Source: Pustulibacterium marinum (GTDB lineage: Bacteria; Bacteroidota; Bacteroidia; Flavobacteriales; Flavobacteriaceae). Taken from it: a stretch of 64,000 nucleotides of DNA. The number at the start of each line of letters is the position of its first letter. Positions within the stretch are counted from its first letter, which is position 1. Position numbers and translations under genes: made by a program. The stretch spans positions 1 to 64,000 of the forward strand of contig NZ_FPBK01000009.1 in NCBI RefSeq assembly GCF_900116665.1, written 5' to 3'. Shown here in pieces: positions 39,583-47,741 of this stretch. The notes beneath the pieces were generated by a model. It saw only the letters and a program-made list of their open reading frames with translations. It was not told the origin of the DNA and made no database searches.

Positions 39583-39620
39583 AAGGATTAATAGCACCAT
39601 TAAGTATACAATTAATCCTC
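39583..39620 (+). terminator. Hairpin terminator
   Basis: AGGATTAAT and ATTAATCCT are paired across an 18 bp loop between convergent genes. Confidence 0.5.
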
Positions 39621-39629
39621 ATAATTTTA

Positions 39630-40127
39630 TCAAATACTCTCTTCCATTAATCTTTCAGAAAGTTCTTTTTTCTTTTGATTATCTAAAAAATCACATAATT
39701 GAATGTATTGATATAAAATACTCTTGTCATTCATACAGACCTTAATTAATCTACCAGTTGACAATGAAGTAATTCCTTCATTTTCAATATTCGATATGGT
39801 ATTCTTACTAAATCCCAATATCAAACTAAAAGTTGATGCAGGAATATTATACTTATTTCTATAATTAACAATTTCAATTGGATCAGCGGCTCCCTTTGCT
39901 ATGTGATAAGCATTCTTTAAAGCTTTTAAATTGCGATCCATTTGATTTCTAGTATAATGCTTAACTAATTTATTCTTATTGATCATTCCCGTATCTTCAT
40001 CAACTTCATGATCCAAATAATAAACTTCAGTATACTCCAATTCAACACCTTTAAATCTTTTTCTAACAGAGCCATGTAATTCACTTGTAGGCTCATTTTG
40101 CCTTGTCAATACTTTCTTTGTTTCCAT
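39630..40127 (-). CDS. MqsA-like HTH antitoxin
   Basis: This 165-residue protein has an N-terminal segment with SVRKRFKGVELEYTEVYYLD and a C-terminal HTH (YNIPASTFSLILGFSKNTISNIENEG), an arrangement like MqsA/YgiT-type antitoxins. The zinc-binding CxxC pairs of MqsA are absent. It starts 3 bp after the toxin-like gene stop; toxin-first order is a hallmark of mqsRA. It would neutralise the toxin and repress the operon at the palindrome upstream. Confidence 0.7.
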   Translation of the reverse strand: METKKVLTRQNEPTSELHGSVRKRFKGVELEYTEVYYLDHEVDEDTGMINKNKLVKHYTRNQMDRNLKALKNAYHIAKGAADPIEIVNYRNKYNIPASTFSLILGFSKNTISNIENEGITSLSTGRLIKVCMNDKSILYQYIQLCDFLDNQKKKELSERLMEESI

Positions 40128-40130
40128 AAA

Positions 40131-40517
40131 TTAATTTCTAAATGGTTGACTCATTGGATAATTTGGCCTATGGTTTGAAAAAAGTAAAATTTGCAAACCA
40201 TTAACCTCTAATCCATATTTTAAATAAATCTGAACTGTGCCTCTTTCTGAATTTAGATTTATACAAAATGCACAAACATTAAAATCAGCACTACCAGAAG
40301 GATCTATACCTCTGTAATAGTTTTCTACGGTCAAATCCATAATAGCAGATTCTATATCTTCAACATCTATTTCAAACTCAATAGCTAATTCTTGTAATTC
40401 ATTACTAGCCTTATTAGTAAATGTAATTTGAACTCCTTCTGAAATTCTTTTATGTGTTTCATCTATAAATTCTTGAATTAAAGAAACATTATCAATAGTA
40501 TAAGGTAATTCAGTCAT
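40131..40517 (-). CDS. MqsR-like toxin
   Basis: This 128-residue protein follows the layout of the RelE-fold mRNA interferase MqsR: a helical part (ASNELQELAIEFEIDVEDIESAI), the segment VENYYRGIDPSGS and strands QIYLKYG...ILLFSNHRP comparable to QVYLKI...LIVSFKEK in MqsR. ATG at 40517 is chosen over 40571 because it follows a well-formed promoter. Identification rests on pattern and gene order, so another RelE-type toxin is possible. Confidence 0.65.
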   Translation of the reverse strand: MTELPYTIDNVSLIQEFIDETHKRISEGVQITFTNKASNELQELAIEFEIDVEDIESAIMDLTVENYYRGIDPSGSADFNVCAFCINLNSERGTVQIYLKYGLEVNGLQILLFSNHRPNYPMSQPFRN

Positions 40518-40540
40518 AGGCTTAGTTGTAAAATCTTTTT

Positions 40541-40582
40541 CAAAGGTACAAAAACAATACCACATTCCCAATGATTGGGAAT
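40541..40582 (-). promoter_or_regulatory. Promoter and palindromic operator of the toxin-antitoxin pair
   Basis: On the minus strand the -7 element TACCTTTG (40548-40541) is preceded by TTG with a 20 bp spacer. That TTG lies inside the palindrome ATTCCCAATGATTGGGAAT (40564-40582; 8 bp perfect arms). A repressor bound there would block the -33 region. The toxin ATG is 23 bp downstream. Confidence 0.6.
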
Positions 40583-40659
40583 TTTAATTTCATATTTAAC
40601 ACAATCATTTTTTAAATCTTTTCCAAAAGTCTGATTAACATTAGCATCTCCATCATAAG

Positions 40660-40974
40660 TTATATCACCAACCCCACTATAAAAAACAACAAACAAAGCA
40701 CCAGTACCAATCCATACAATATAATTATCCACCTTGGGATGAGCTGTGATTTTTGTAACTTTTGCTTCAACTCTCTGATTTCTTGAAATTCACGTTCCAA
40801 TCGTCTATTCTGTTGCTCCTGTTTATCTTCAATAAGTATTCTGATTCGTTGTAATTCTCTTTGCAGCTGTGGTTCTTTTAACTCCTCTGCAAATGTTTTC
40901 AATTCTGCTACTGAAGAAGAAAAGGAATGTACTTCCTCTTCCAGTACTACTAATAAGTCGTCTAATTTTGCCAT
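40660..40974 (-). CDS. Coiled-coil protein with C-terminal membrane anchor, mob-operon
   Basis: This 104-residue protein has heptad-like Glu/Leu/Arg-rich helices (about 1-78) ending in PRWIIILYGLVLVLCLLFFIV, a single membrane helix. Small proteins of this kind follow mobB in Bacteroidetes mobilization operons; the function is unknown, possibly membrane placement of the relaxosome. It lies 11 bp after the relaxase gene. Confidence 0.7.
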   Translation of the reverse strand: MAKLDDLLVVLEEEVHSFSSSVAELKTFAEELKEPQLQRELQRIRILIEDKQEQQNRRLEREFQEIRELKQKLQKSQLIPRWIIILYGLVLVLCLLFFIVGLVI

Positions 40975-40985
40975 CGTTTCTTGTT

Positions 40986-41852
40986 TTAATATTCAATACC
41001 TCGGTCTTTACTCGCTGAGATTACTTTACTCACTACTTTATTGGCTAATGTTTTCACTATAGCCGGATTGAGCTGTACTATCTGACTAGCGATCTTCACC
41101 GCTTGAATCGGATTGATATGCTTACTTCTGCTAGGCGCTTGGTAAATACCTTTCACAATCTTACTTCCGGACATCGCTCTGTTTACTTCACTCCCTTTTA
41201 GGTTTTGACCTTTGTACACAAATCGGAATCCTTGCAGTTCTTTGGATTTGTTGATATACGGTTTCACTTCCACCCCTTGCTTTTGCATGCCTTTCATATA
41301 CGTATTCAAATCTCTGGGACGTTCCCGCATCACTTGCTGGTGCTTTTCCATGATCTGATTTCTGGTAATCCTCAAATTGAGTAGTTTTTCTTCTTGACGC
41401 TCTCGGGCGGTAGTTAAGTTCATTTCTTGAGCCACCCGTTCCGCAGCCTGTTGGCTTCGTTTGCCGACAAACTGATCGTTATACGCCTTCCCTTCAAAAT
41501 CAATTCGATTCACATACAAATGCACATGCTTGTGCTCTTTGTCCTTATGCACAAAAGCAATTGCTTGATGTTCCTGTAACTTCATCTCTTTGATAAAAGC
41601 TTCTGTGATTTTTCCCAGCTCTTTGTTGTTGAGTTTCTGTCCATCTTCAATAGCCGGACTGAGCACAAAACTGAGCGTATTCTTTTCACAGTTGACATTC
41701 TGTTCCTGGATCATTTCAAACTCTTTGGTGATTTCTCTGGGATCATCCCCAACCAATAGTTCACGGTACACAATCTCCGCATCTTTCTCTTGGTTCCATC
41801 CATACGCCATTGATGCTTGTGTATGTGCAATGGCTTTTCCTTTTCCTATCAT
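40986..41852 (-). CDS. mobB: MobB-type relaxase/mobilization nuclease
   Basis: This 288-residue protein matches the relaxase domain PF03432: MIGKGKAIAHTQASMAYG at the start and the metal-binding HKHVHLYVNRID (His107, His109, His111). It would nick oriT and pilot the strand during conjugal transfer. Typical of Bacteroidetes mobilizable elements, which borrow the mating machinery of a co-resident ICE. It overlaps the mobC stop by 4 bp. Confidence 0.92.
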   Translation of the reverse strand: MIGKGKAIAHTQASMAYGWNQEKDAEIVYRELLVGDDPREITKEFEMIQEQNVNCEKNTLSFVLSPAIEDGQKLNNKELGKITEAFIKEMKLQEHQAIAFVHKDKEHKHVHLYVNRIDFEGKAYNDQFVGKRSQQAAERVAQEMNLTTARERQEEKLLNLRITRNQIMEKHQQVMRERPRDLNTYMKGMQKQGVEVKPYINKSKELQGFRFVYKGQNLKGSEVNRAMSGSKIVKGIYQAPSRSKHINPIQAVKIASQIVQLNPAIVKTLANKVVSKVISASKDRGIEY

Positions 41853-42154
41853 TTTTGAAAGTTTTGTAAATGATTCTTGATAGCTTCGCTAAGCTTTTCT
41901 ACTTCCTGAGACAATCTCGGATTGCGCTTGCGAAACATATTTCCAATTCGTTTAAAGTTGATCTGATATTGTACCAACGTGCGGTACAAATCAATCTGTT
42001 CTTCGCTGAGTCGTTCGATAATTTTATCCTCCAACGCAGCCCTTCTGCAATATTCACTTAAGGTCAATCCAGCTCGTTTTGCCTTGGCATTGAGTAGCTT
42101 CTTTTCAAACCGTGCACATCGAAATTTGACCAGTGCATTCTTATTCCTTTTCAT
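41849..42154 (-). CDS. mobC: MobC-like relaxosome accessory protein
   Basis: This protein of about 101 residues has a ribbon-helix-helix-like start (VKFRCARFEKKLLNAKAKRAGLTLSEYCRRAAL) and a helical C-terminus with LVQYQINFKRIGNMF, as in MobC/MobA accessory proteins that bind oriT. ATG 42154 follows a purine-rich ribosome site and leaves the upstream nested inverted repeat non-coding; an upstream start at 42214 is possible. Confidence 0.85.
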   Translation of the reverse strand: MKRNKNALVKFRCARFEKKLLNAKAKRAGLTLSEYCRRAALEDKIIERLSEEQIDLYRTLVQYQINFKRIGNMFRKRNPRLSQEVEKLSEAIKNHLQNFQK

Positions 42155-42194
42155 CTTCTCTTTTTTACTTCCTTTGCAACCATCGGGAGCAAAG

Positions 42195-42228
42195 CAAGAT
42201 GTGTTTGTGGACACAAAGACACATCTTG
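42195..42228. other. Candidate oriT / mob operator: nested inverted repeat
   Basis: CAAGATGTGT (42195-42204) pairs with ACACATCTTG (42219-42228), and inside it TTTGTG-GA-CACAAA (42204-42217) forms a second stem. It lies between the Toprim gene stop and the preferred mobC start, the usual place for oriT or a relaxosome binding site. Confidence 0.5.
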
Positions 42229-42238
42229 AATTCGTTAC

Positions 42239-43117
42239 TCAGCAATGGCTTCGTTCCTCATGCGTCCACCAGTCATTGATGTCCTTAAAATCTTTGTAGA
42301 AATCAGATCGATCCCAAACCTTGGGATGTACTGATTGTATAAATTCTGTAGCCTTTCTTCCGGCAACATCCCGATCCAAATACAGATGCAACTCACCATA
42401 CCCCAGCAACTGTTCCCGTACTTTAGTAAGCAATGCCGTTGAGTTCAACACCAACCAATCAAACCCATATATTTTTTCCTTTTTCATGGAAATGAGGGAG
42501 AGCATGTCGAACCAGCCTTCACAAATCAACAGGTTGGTTTGAGCATGTACTCCCCAACTGCATGCTTTAGGACGACTGCTCAACTTTGCATACTGACTTC
42601 GAAGTTCAAAACCACCTTTGCTATTTTGGAAACCTAAAGCAAAACGGTTTTGTTCTTTGATCCTATAGTGTACTTGTTTCGCATACCGTCTGATTAATGT
42701 TTCTGAAATTCCTCTGGATTTTCCATACCGAAACAAAGCAGGATGTGAAACCGCAGTCACTCGAGTAATTTCCAATTCCTCTTTCTGTATGATCTGCTGC
42801 TTTTCAATACGGTTGAGTTTTGGAACCATGGTAAGCGTTCCACTTAATTGACAAACACGTTCCAATACTGTACTGATGTCCACTTGCCAATATTGTTGTA
42901 ATAGATCAATTAGATTTCCGCCTTGCCCCAATCCGAAATCATACCATCTATTAAGTCTTTTATGAACCTTGAAAGAGGCTTGTGTCTCTGACCGCAATGG
43001 ACTCAGATACCAAGCTTCTTTCTCCGATGTTTTGGTGGGAAAGTGTCCGAGTTGTTCCAGCACCGTAGTAATGGAATAATCACGGACGTTTTCACAGTTT
43101 ATTTTTTCTCTTTTCAT
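42239..43117 (-). CDS. Toprim-domain primase-like protein
   Basis: This 292-residue protein has an N-terminal CHC2-like primase region without clear zinc cysteines (SPLRSETQASFKVHKRLNRWYDFGLGQGG) and a Toprim domain (LLICEGWFDMLSL; ELHLYLDRDVAGRKATEFI) with the Glu and DxD needed for metal. It would prime replication or strand conversion after transfer. ATG 43117 is preferred over 43171, which lacks a clear ribosome site. The 208 bp spacer to the helicase gene holds no convincing gene. Confidence 0.85.
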   Translation of the reverse strand: MKREKINCENVRDYSITTVLEQLGHFPTKTSEKEAWYLSPLRSETQASFKVHKRLNRWYDFGLGQGGNLIDLLQQYWQVDISTVLERVCQLSGTLTMVPKLNRIEKQQIIQKEELEITRVTAVSHPALFRYGKSRGISETLIRRYAKQVHYRIKEQNRFALGFQNSKGGFELRSQYAKLSSRPKACSWGVHAQTNLLICEGWFDMLSLISMKKEKIYGFDWLVLNSTALLTKVREQLLGYGELHLYLDRDVAGRKATEFIQSVHPKVWDRSDFYKDFKDINDWWTHEERSHC

Positions 43118-43325
43118 TTGCCCAGTAATTTGTAGTGATATTTTGATGAATCGATGAGAAAGTGTGCTCAACCCTTACCAATACAGAGATGTTGCCGTCA
43201 TCGCTCCGCATCACTTTTTTATTTTTCTCTTTGAAAAGCCCCTTTTCTGTCATCAGTATTTTTTTTGATGACAAAATGATGCTACTTTGATATTTCTCTT
43301 AACCCTTATAAATACAAGGATTATA

Positions 43326-44531
43326 TTAAGTTGTCATCACGTCATCGAAATTCTGTATCAAAAAGTCCTTATCGATAGAATAATAACGACCTTTTCCTTC
43401 TCCAAGCACGACATCACCCGTCTGTAAAACAATGAATTTTTGATACTTATTAGAATTCGACTGATTTGTCAATTGCCAAGTAGTTTTTAGAATCTTCCTG
43501 AGCTGTGTCAGATCCGTTTTCACTCGTGTTCGATTCAGCATCTGCATCAAATCAAGCGGACAAAAATCAATGCTATCCCAATCAAAAAGTTCCATGATTG
43601 TTAATAGTGTACTCGCTATTTCTTTTTCCACTCGATTGCGATTGTTCCGAATCAGCCGTAACAATGCCGGTGTTTTAATTTCTGCAAACTCAAACCACAT
43701 ACGTGTTCTCCGTTTCGTACTGTAGGTTCGCTGGTCAAGCATATGGAGAAAGGCCGGAATCTCAGCTTTCAACTTTTCAAGAAATGAAGTGTCTTCTTCA
43801 GAGAATACTGGAACTTTGATCACCCAAAAGCGGGTTTCATTCGGATCTATCTTAATGAAGCTATCTTCATTATTACTACAGAGAACAAACTTGCCAAAGA
43901 AATCCATCTCCCTTTTGTCCTTTCCCTTAGCTTCCATTTTATTGGTACTAGCGGTACTCAGGTATTTGATACGCTCGGTTAATTCTTCTTTATTGAACAG
44001 CACTTCATCAATACAGATGAGAAGTTTATTGGTCCAATCAGAGTTGAATTGACTGCTAAAACTATCGTTGGTTAAAAAAGTCATATTCCCTTCAAAAATG
44101 AGTTTTAGCCATTTGAGAAAAGTACTTTTCCCTGTACCACGTTCCTCGGACACCAAACACAGAATGGGTAAAATTTGAGTTGGCACCAAAAACAGTAGTT
44201 GGAAGTAATCCAATCCCATTTCATATTGCGTTCCAAAGATGTGTTTTATAAATGCCAGGGAATGTTCACAAGATCCTTCTTGCATTTGATGACTCATGGG
44301 GGCATACCGATTGTAAAACTTATGGAATTCCCGCTCATAATCCAAATGACGTGGAATACACGTAAATCCATCAAACTTGGGTACATTACTCAAGTAGTTC
44401 TTGCCATGATCTTGTCGGATGGTTTCTATATTCCAAACCACCAACTCTTCATTAAAATCGCCTGATATGGAAGGAACTCGAACCAATTTGTAGTAGACAG
44501 TTCCCACACGTACATAAGGTATATATTCCAT
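43326..44531 (-). CDS. VirE/DUF5906-type primase-helicase
   Basis: This 401-residue protein has a superfamily 3-like helicase core: Walker A SEERGTGKSTFLKWL, LLICIDEVLF as Walker B and a KDKREMDFFGKFVLCSNNE sensor region. Such proteins partner the Toprim gene in Bacteroidetes mobile elements and drive element replication. It lies 12 bp after the HTH gene. Confidence 0.85.
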   Translation of the reverse strand: MEYIPYVRVGTVYYKLVRVPSISGDFNEELVVWNIETIRQDHGKNYLSNVPKFDGFTCIPRHLDYEREFHKFYNRYAPMSHQMQEGSCEHSLAFIKHIFGTQYEMGLDYFQLLFLVPTQILPILCLVSEERGTGKSTFLKWLKLIFEGNMTFLTNDSFSSQFNSDWTNKLLICIDEVLFNKEELTERIKYLSTASTNKMEAKGKDKREMDFFGKFVLCSNNEDSFIKIDPNETRFWVIKVPVFSEEDTSFLEKLKAEIPAFLHMLDQRTYSTKRRTRMWFEFAEIKTPALLRLIRNNRNRVEKEIASTLLTIMELFDWDSIDFCPLDLMQMLNRTRVKTDLTQLRKILKTTWQLTNQSNSNKYQKFIVLQTGDVVLGEGKGRYYSIDKDFLIQNFDDVMTT

Positions 44532-44543
44532 AATGAATTGGAA

Positions 44544-44846
44544 TTACGAACGTGACTTCTTGCGATTCTCATACAGTTGGCGTTCCAACTGCTCTTCCAG
44601 ATACTCATCCGAAAGGTTCGGATTGCCCATGAGCCATTTATCAATCTCCTCCTTATCAAAAAACTTCTGACGCAGGTACGGATTATTACTAGTCGGAATC
44701 AACTTTAGGGAAGTAAGCTTATATATCTTACTAGAGGAAAGTCCGGTATAAGCTACCAGTTCCTTTACATTCATGGTGCGTTTTTGATGTGCCAGCAGGG
44801 TTTTAATCTCTGACAATAGCGTTACAATTTTGTTTTGATCTTCCAT
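44544..44846 (-). CDS. Excisionase-like helix-turn-helix protein
   Basis: This 100-residue protein has a MerR/excisionase-type HTH: MNVKELVAYTGLSSSKIYKLTSLKLIPTS... and FDKEEIDKWLM. It is first in the replication/mobilization operon and probably acts as regulator or recombination directionality factor. A 16 bp palindrome lies 31 bp upstream. Confidence 0.85.
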   Translation of the reverse strand: MEDQNKIVTLLSEIKTLLAHQKRTMNVKELVAYTGLSSSKIYKLTSLKLIPTSNNPYLRQKFFDKEEIDKWLMGNPNLSDEYLEEQLERQLYENRKKSRS

Positions 44847-44876
44847 TAGAATCTGATTTTAGATTATTAAAAAAAG

Positions 44877-44892
44877 ATCATTAGCTAATGAT
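44877..44892. promoter_or_regulatory. Palindrome ATCATTAGCTAATGAT upstream of the HTH gene
   Basis: A perfect 16 bp palindrome between the membrane-protein stop and the HTH gene start; candidate autoregulatory operator. Confidence 0.4.
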
Positions 44893-44992
44893 TCACTGTA
44901 TATACTTCCACAAACATAAAACAGCAAAACACTATGAGTCAATACAGTAATAAAGAATTATCCTTTATTATGCTATCATTATGCTTTATTTT

Positions 44993-45658
44993 TTAAGAAG
45001 GGGATATACCAAGTACTTTTTGCACAAAAAAACGTTGTTCCAAAGCTCGTTTTTTGTCCAAACTATACTTCCAAGTAGAATAACTAGTCTGCAAGGTATT
45101 GGACTTTATGGGCTGTCCATTCATCAAAAAAGAAGTTCGGAGAAAGAAAAAGAAGGTCTTTTTTTCTTCCGTAGTCAACGACTGAATACCGCCCTCAATC
45201 AGCTCATCAAACAAGAAAAAGAGAATCCGATGGTTTGAAGAATCCATACTCCGGTTGGTCATTGTATAATTAATAGGACTATCCACTTCCTTACCATTCA
45301 ACAGCAATTTAAAATTATGCTGACTGGTTTCATCAAACCCTAATAAATCCAACTGTAATTTTTCTTTTGATACTGCAACCATAGCAAAAGGATGGCGCTC
45401 TTTTTGGCGTATGCGTTTGGCTTGGTAATAAGCCGCCACCAATACCAAAAGCAACCACATAATTGGAATAAGAAGTAAAAATTGTAAACCAAAAGAAACC
45501 GAACTAACACTCCCCAATAAAAGCACTAAAGCAAAGCTCCCTAACACAAAGAAAATCCGGTACGAGATTTTACTTGGTAACACTACTTCCAACAAATGTT
45601 GCCACCATTGTAACCCCACCGCCATTTTGTTTCCTAAAAAGTATACAAATCGTTCCAT
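44993..45658 (-). CDS. Hypothetical two-helix membrane protein
   Basis: This 221-residue protein has two adjacent hydrophobic segments (about 32-80: IFFVLGSFALVLLLG and FLLLIPIMWLLLVLVAAYY) and a soluble C-terminal part of about 135 residues. No family is recognised. It lies upstream of the HTH gene within the element backbone. Confidence 0.65.
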   Translation of the reverse strand: MERFVYFLGNKMAVGLQWWQHLLEVVLPSKISYRIFFVLGSFALVLLLGSVSSVSFGLQFLLLIPIMWLLLVLVAAYYQAKRIRQKERHPFAMVAVSKEKLQLDLLGFDETSQHNFKLLLNGKEVDSPINYTMTNRSMDSSNHRILFFLFDELIEGGIQSLTTEEKKTFFFFLRTSFLMNGQPIKSNTLQTSYSTWKYSLDKKRALEQRFFVQKVLGISPS

Positions 45659-45878
45659 ATGCCATCTGCATTTTGTTCTTTCTTAAGTTACGAAATGCAA
45701 CCAAATGAAACCATAGGCAAAGTAGCTACAATTAGCATCAATTAACAGTAAATAAAATGGAAAGGGTGGTTTGGGATTCTGAGAGAGCTAAATATTCTCA
45801 TATTAAACAAATGAACTACCACACCACCTAATCACTTTTTTTATTATATTTTTAATTAAAATTAATTTACTATTTAAA
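45659..45878. other. Spacer with nested inverted repeat
   Basis: No gene. GGTGGTTTG (45765-45773) pairs with CACACCACC (45820-45828, one mismatch), enclosing TGAGA and TCTCA (45780-45784, 45796-45800). Possible structured regulatory site between divergent genes. Confidence 0.35.
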
Positions 45879-46662
45879 ATGAAAGAGGAAGAGATAAGTT
45901 TAAACGATTTCATCAAGGTGATAAGTCTTCATAATACTAGTAGTGAAATTGATGCGTTACAATTCTTGACCAGCCTAAATCCAAAAAAAAATAGTAGTCA
46001 TAAAGATCCTATTTAACATATTAGATGATTTAAGAAATATAATAGGTGCTTATGTTATTTTTGTTTCAGATAAATTTGATGGATATCCACCAAATCAAAA
46101 CCCTATCCACAATAGTTTTAATTTTGTATTCAAAAAAAATGAAGCTTATAGAATTAAATATATATATGAACTCAAACATTCATACTATGAAGTATTTGAT
46201 AAACTTGATATTGAATATTTAGGAAGCGGTAAATTGAAATATTATCAACATTTAGGTAATTGTGAGTTAGCAATTATTAGTAAACCTAACGATGAATCAA
46301 ATATAATCAGCTTAGACAATATATTAGATTGGTTGAAATTTGATTACGATCAAGTATTTGAGTATCCTCGCGGCGTTATAATAGGAGAAATAAAGAATCT
46401 ATATTCATCTATCTTTATGGAACTACCAATACACAGCTTATTTCATAATTCAGATTTAATTGAAATTTATTTTGACAAATTGAATTATGATAGTCGAACT
46501 TACTGGAAACGAATCATGTCATTGAATAAATATCAAGCATATATAAAAAACGGCACTTTATTTATACATTGTTCTTATGAATATTATAAAGGTGACAATC
46601 CAAGAGATGGTATTGCTGAATTCTGTATTGAAATAAAGAAATTGATAACTATTTTAAAATAA
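45879..46662 (+). pseudogene. Unknown cargo gene split by a +1 frameshift in an A9 run
   Basis: ATG at 45879 opens a frame (MKEEEISLNDFIKVISLHNT...) that stops at 46016. The next frame is open from the A9 run (45983-45991) to 46662 with no good start of its own (first is a TTG at 46234). Removing one A joins them into about 260 residues (SLNPKK-IVVIKILFNILDDLRN). The family is not recognised. The cause may be a real mutation, phase-variable slippage or an assembly error. Confidence 0.65.
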
Positions 46663-46697
46663 TTATTGATTTAAGTCTTTAACAGAATTTACTAAAT

Positions 46698-47276
46698 TTA
46701 TAAGTTTGGTATTATATTGTTTACAATATATAACTCAGCTTTCCTCTTGTCGAACTTATCATTTTTCCTATTTCGCAATAATAAAATACTTGATGTTTTA
46801 CTGTCTATATACTCAAACTGTTCAGGGCTAAAATACCTCCTAATATAAAGATGATATACTTTGTAACGCTTTGTATTAGCTACTGTTCCATCAGAATTTA
46901 TATTTTTTTTATTCTTTTTAGCATCCATTTCACTGATCTTTGGGGCTCCCATAATGCCGAATGAAGCAATACTATCATTTTTCGAAATTTCCCTAATAAT
47001 TTTAAGTATCGTATTTAAAACTTTAAGGCAATTCATATTTCCCAAATGTTCCTTTCCACTTTTATCAGTTTTATCTTCTTTAGAATATGCCATTGAGTAT
47101 TTGTCTCTAGATATACTATGTCTTTTCAAGAAAAACTTCACAGCATATATATTATAATCATAAAAAAAAACTTCAACGATAACTTTATCATTGAAGTCAT
47201 TTGTAAATCTGTAAATATCGTAATTAGGCTTAGCCTTTTTATTCCTATGTACTCTTTGAAAGGTAAATGTATTCAT
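46698..47276 (-). CDS. Hypothetical protein, 192 aa
   Basis: An AT-rich, basic protein with a central NDSIASFGIMGAPK motif followed by NTKRYKVYHLYIRRYF and a C-terminal KTSSILLLRN segment. Similar accessory-gene proteins occur in Bacteroidetes, with no function I can name. It is preceded by a 50-codon basic frame on the same strand, so the two may form a unit. Confidence 0.6.
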   Translation of the reverse strand: MNTFTFQRVHRNKKAKPNYDIYRFTNDFNDKVIVEVFFYDYNIYAVKFFLKRHSISRDKYSMAYSKEDKTDKSGKEHLGNMNCLKVLNTILKIIREISKNDSIASFGIMGAPKISEMDAKKNKKNINSDGTVANTKRYKVYHLYIRRYFSPEQFEYIDSKTSSILLLRNRKNDKFDKRKAELYIVNNIIPNL

Positions 47277-47299
47277 TTAATATCCTACACATAATAAAT

Positions 47300-47452
47300 T
47301 TAAAATGCAAGATATTCGTATGCACGAGCTCTATTATTGTTTACATCTTCATTTGGAATGCTTACAAATTTGTGACGTGTTGTTTTAGAGAAACTTTTTG
47401 TATTTACTGTTTTTAAAGAGCTTCCCTTCGCTTTTTTTGACAGTTTACTCAT
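47300..47452 (-). CDS. Small basic protein, 50 aa
   Basis: ATG at 47452 opens a frame of 50 residues (MSKLSKKAKGSSLKTVNTKS...AYEYLAF) rich in Lys and Ser at its start. It is located between a promoter-like TATATTTG (47571-47564) and the 192-residue gene. No homologue is recognised; coding status is plausible, not proven. Confidence 0.4.
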   Translation of the reverse strand: MSKLSKKAKGSSLKTVNTKSFSKTTRHKFVSIPNEDVNNNRARAYEYLAF

Positions 47453-47741
47453 CTTTCAATTTTTTAATCTTTTAGTAAAAAGTTGTTATTGTTGATGTTG
47501 CTATTAGACTACAACAAAGAGATTATATATAACTATATAATCTTTTTGTTCTTAATTACTGAACAAATATATATGCTGAGCCCTGAAATTAAACATAATA
47601 TGGTCTTAAATTCGATAAACAACATATCTATTTAGATTAATTCTAAATAAAACATGCTTTTCAATCAGACTAGTTGTTAATAATCAACATTATTCTTGTT
47701 AATATCTTCACTCAAATATTTGTACTATAAAGCATAAAAAG
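47453..47741 (-). promoter_or_regulatory. Leader with strong hairpin and -7 element
   Basis: TATATTTG on the minus strand (47571-47564) could start a ~105 nt leader for the small basic gene. The leader contains AACAAAGAGATTATATA paired with TATATAATCTTTTTGTT (47513-47550), a stem of about 17 bp. The rest of the spacer to the integrase stop is AT-rich without a gene. Confidence 0.4.

Noticed and set aside
40514-40732. Minus-strand frame of 72 codons
   Set aside because: It overlaps the membrane helix of the coiled-coil gene and covers the toxin-antitoxin promoter and palindrome; composition gives no sign of coding.
43092-43274. Minus-strand frame of 60 codons before the Toprim gene
   Set aside because: Overlaps the Toprim start, has no recognisable domain, and the protein is rich in low-complexity Lys/Asn.
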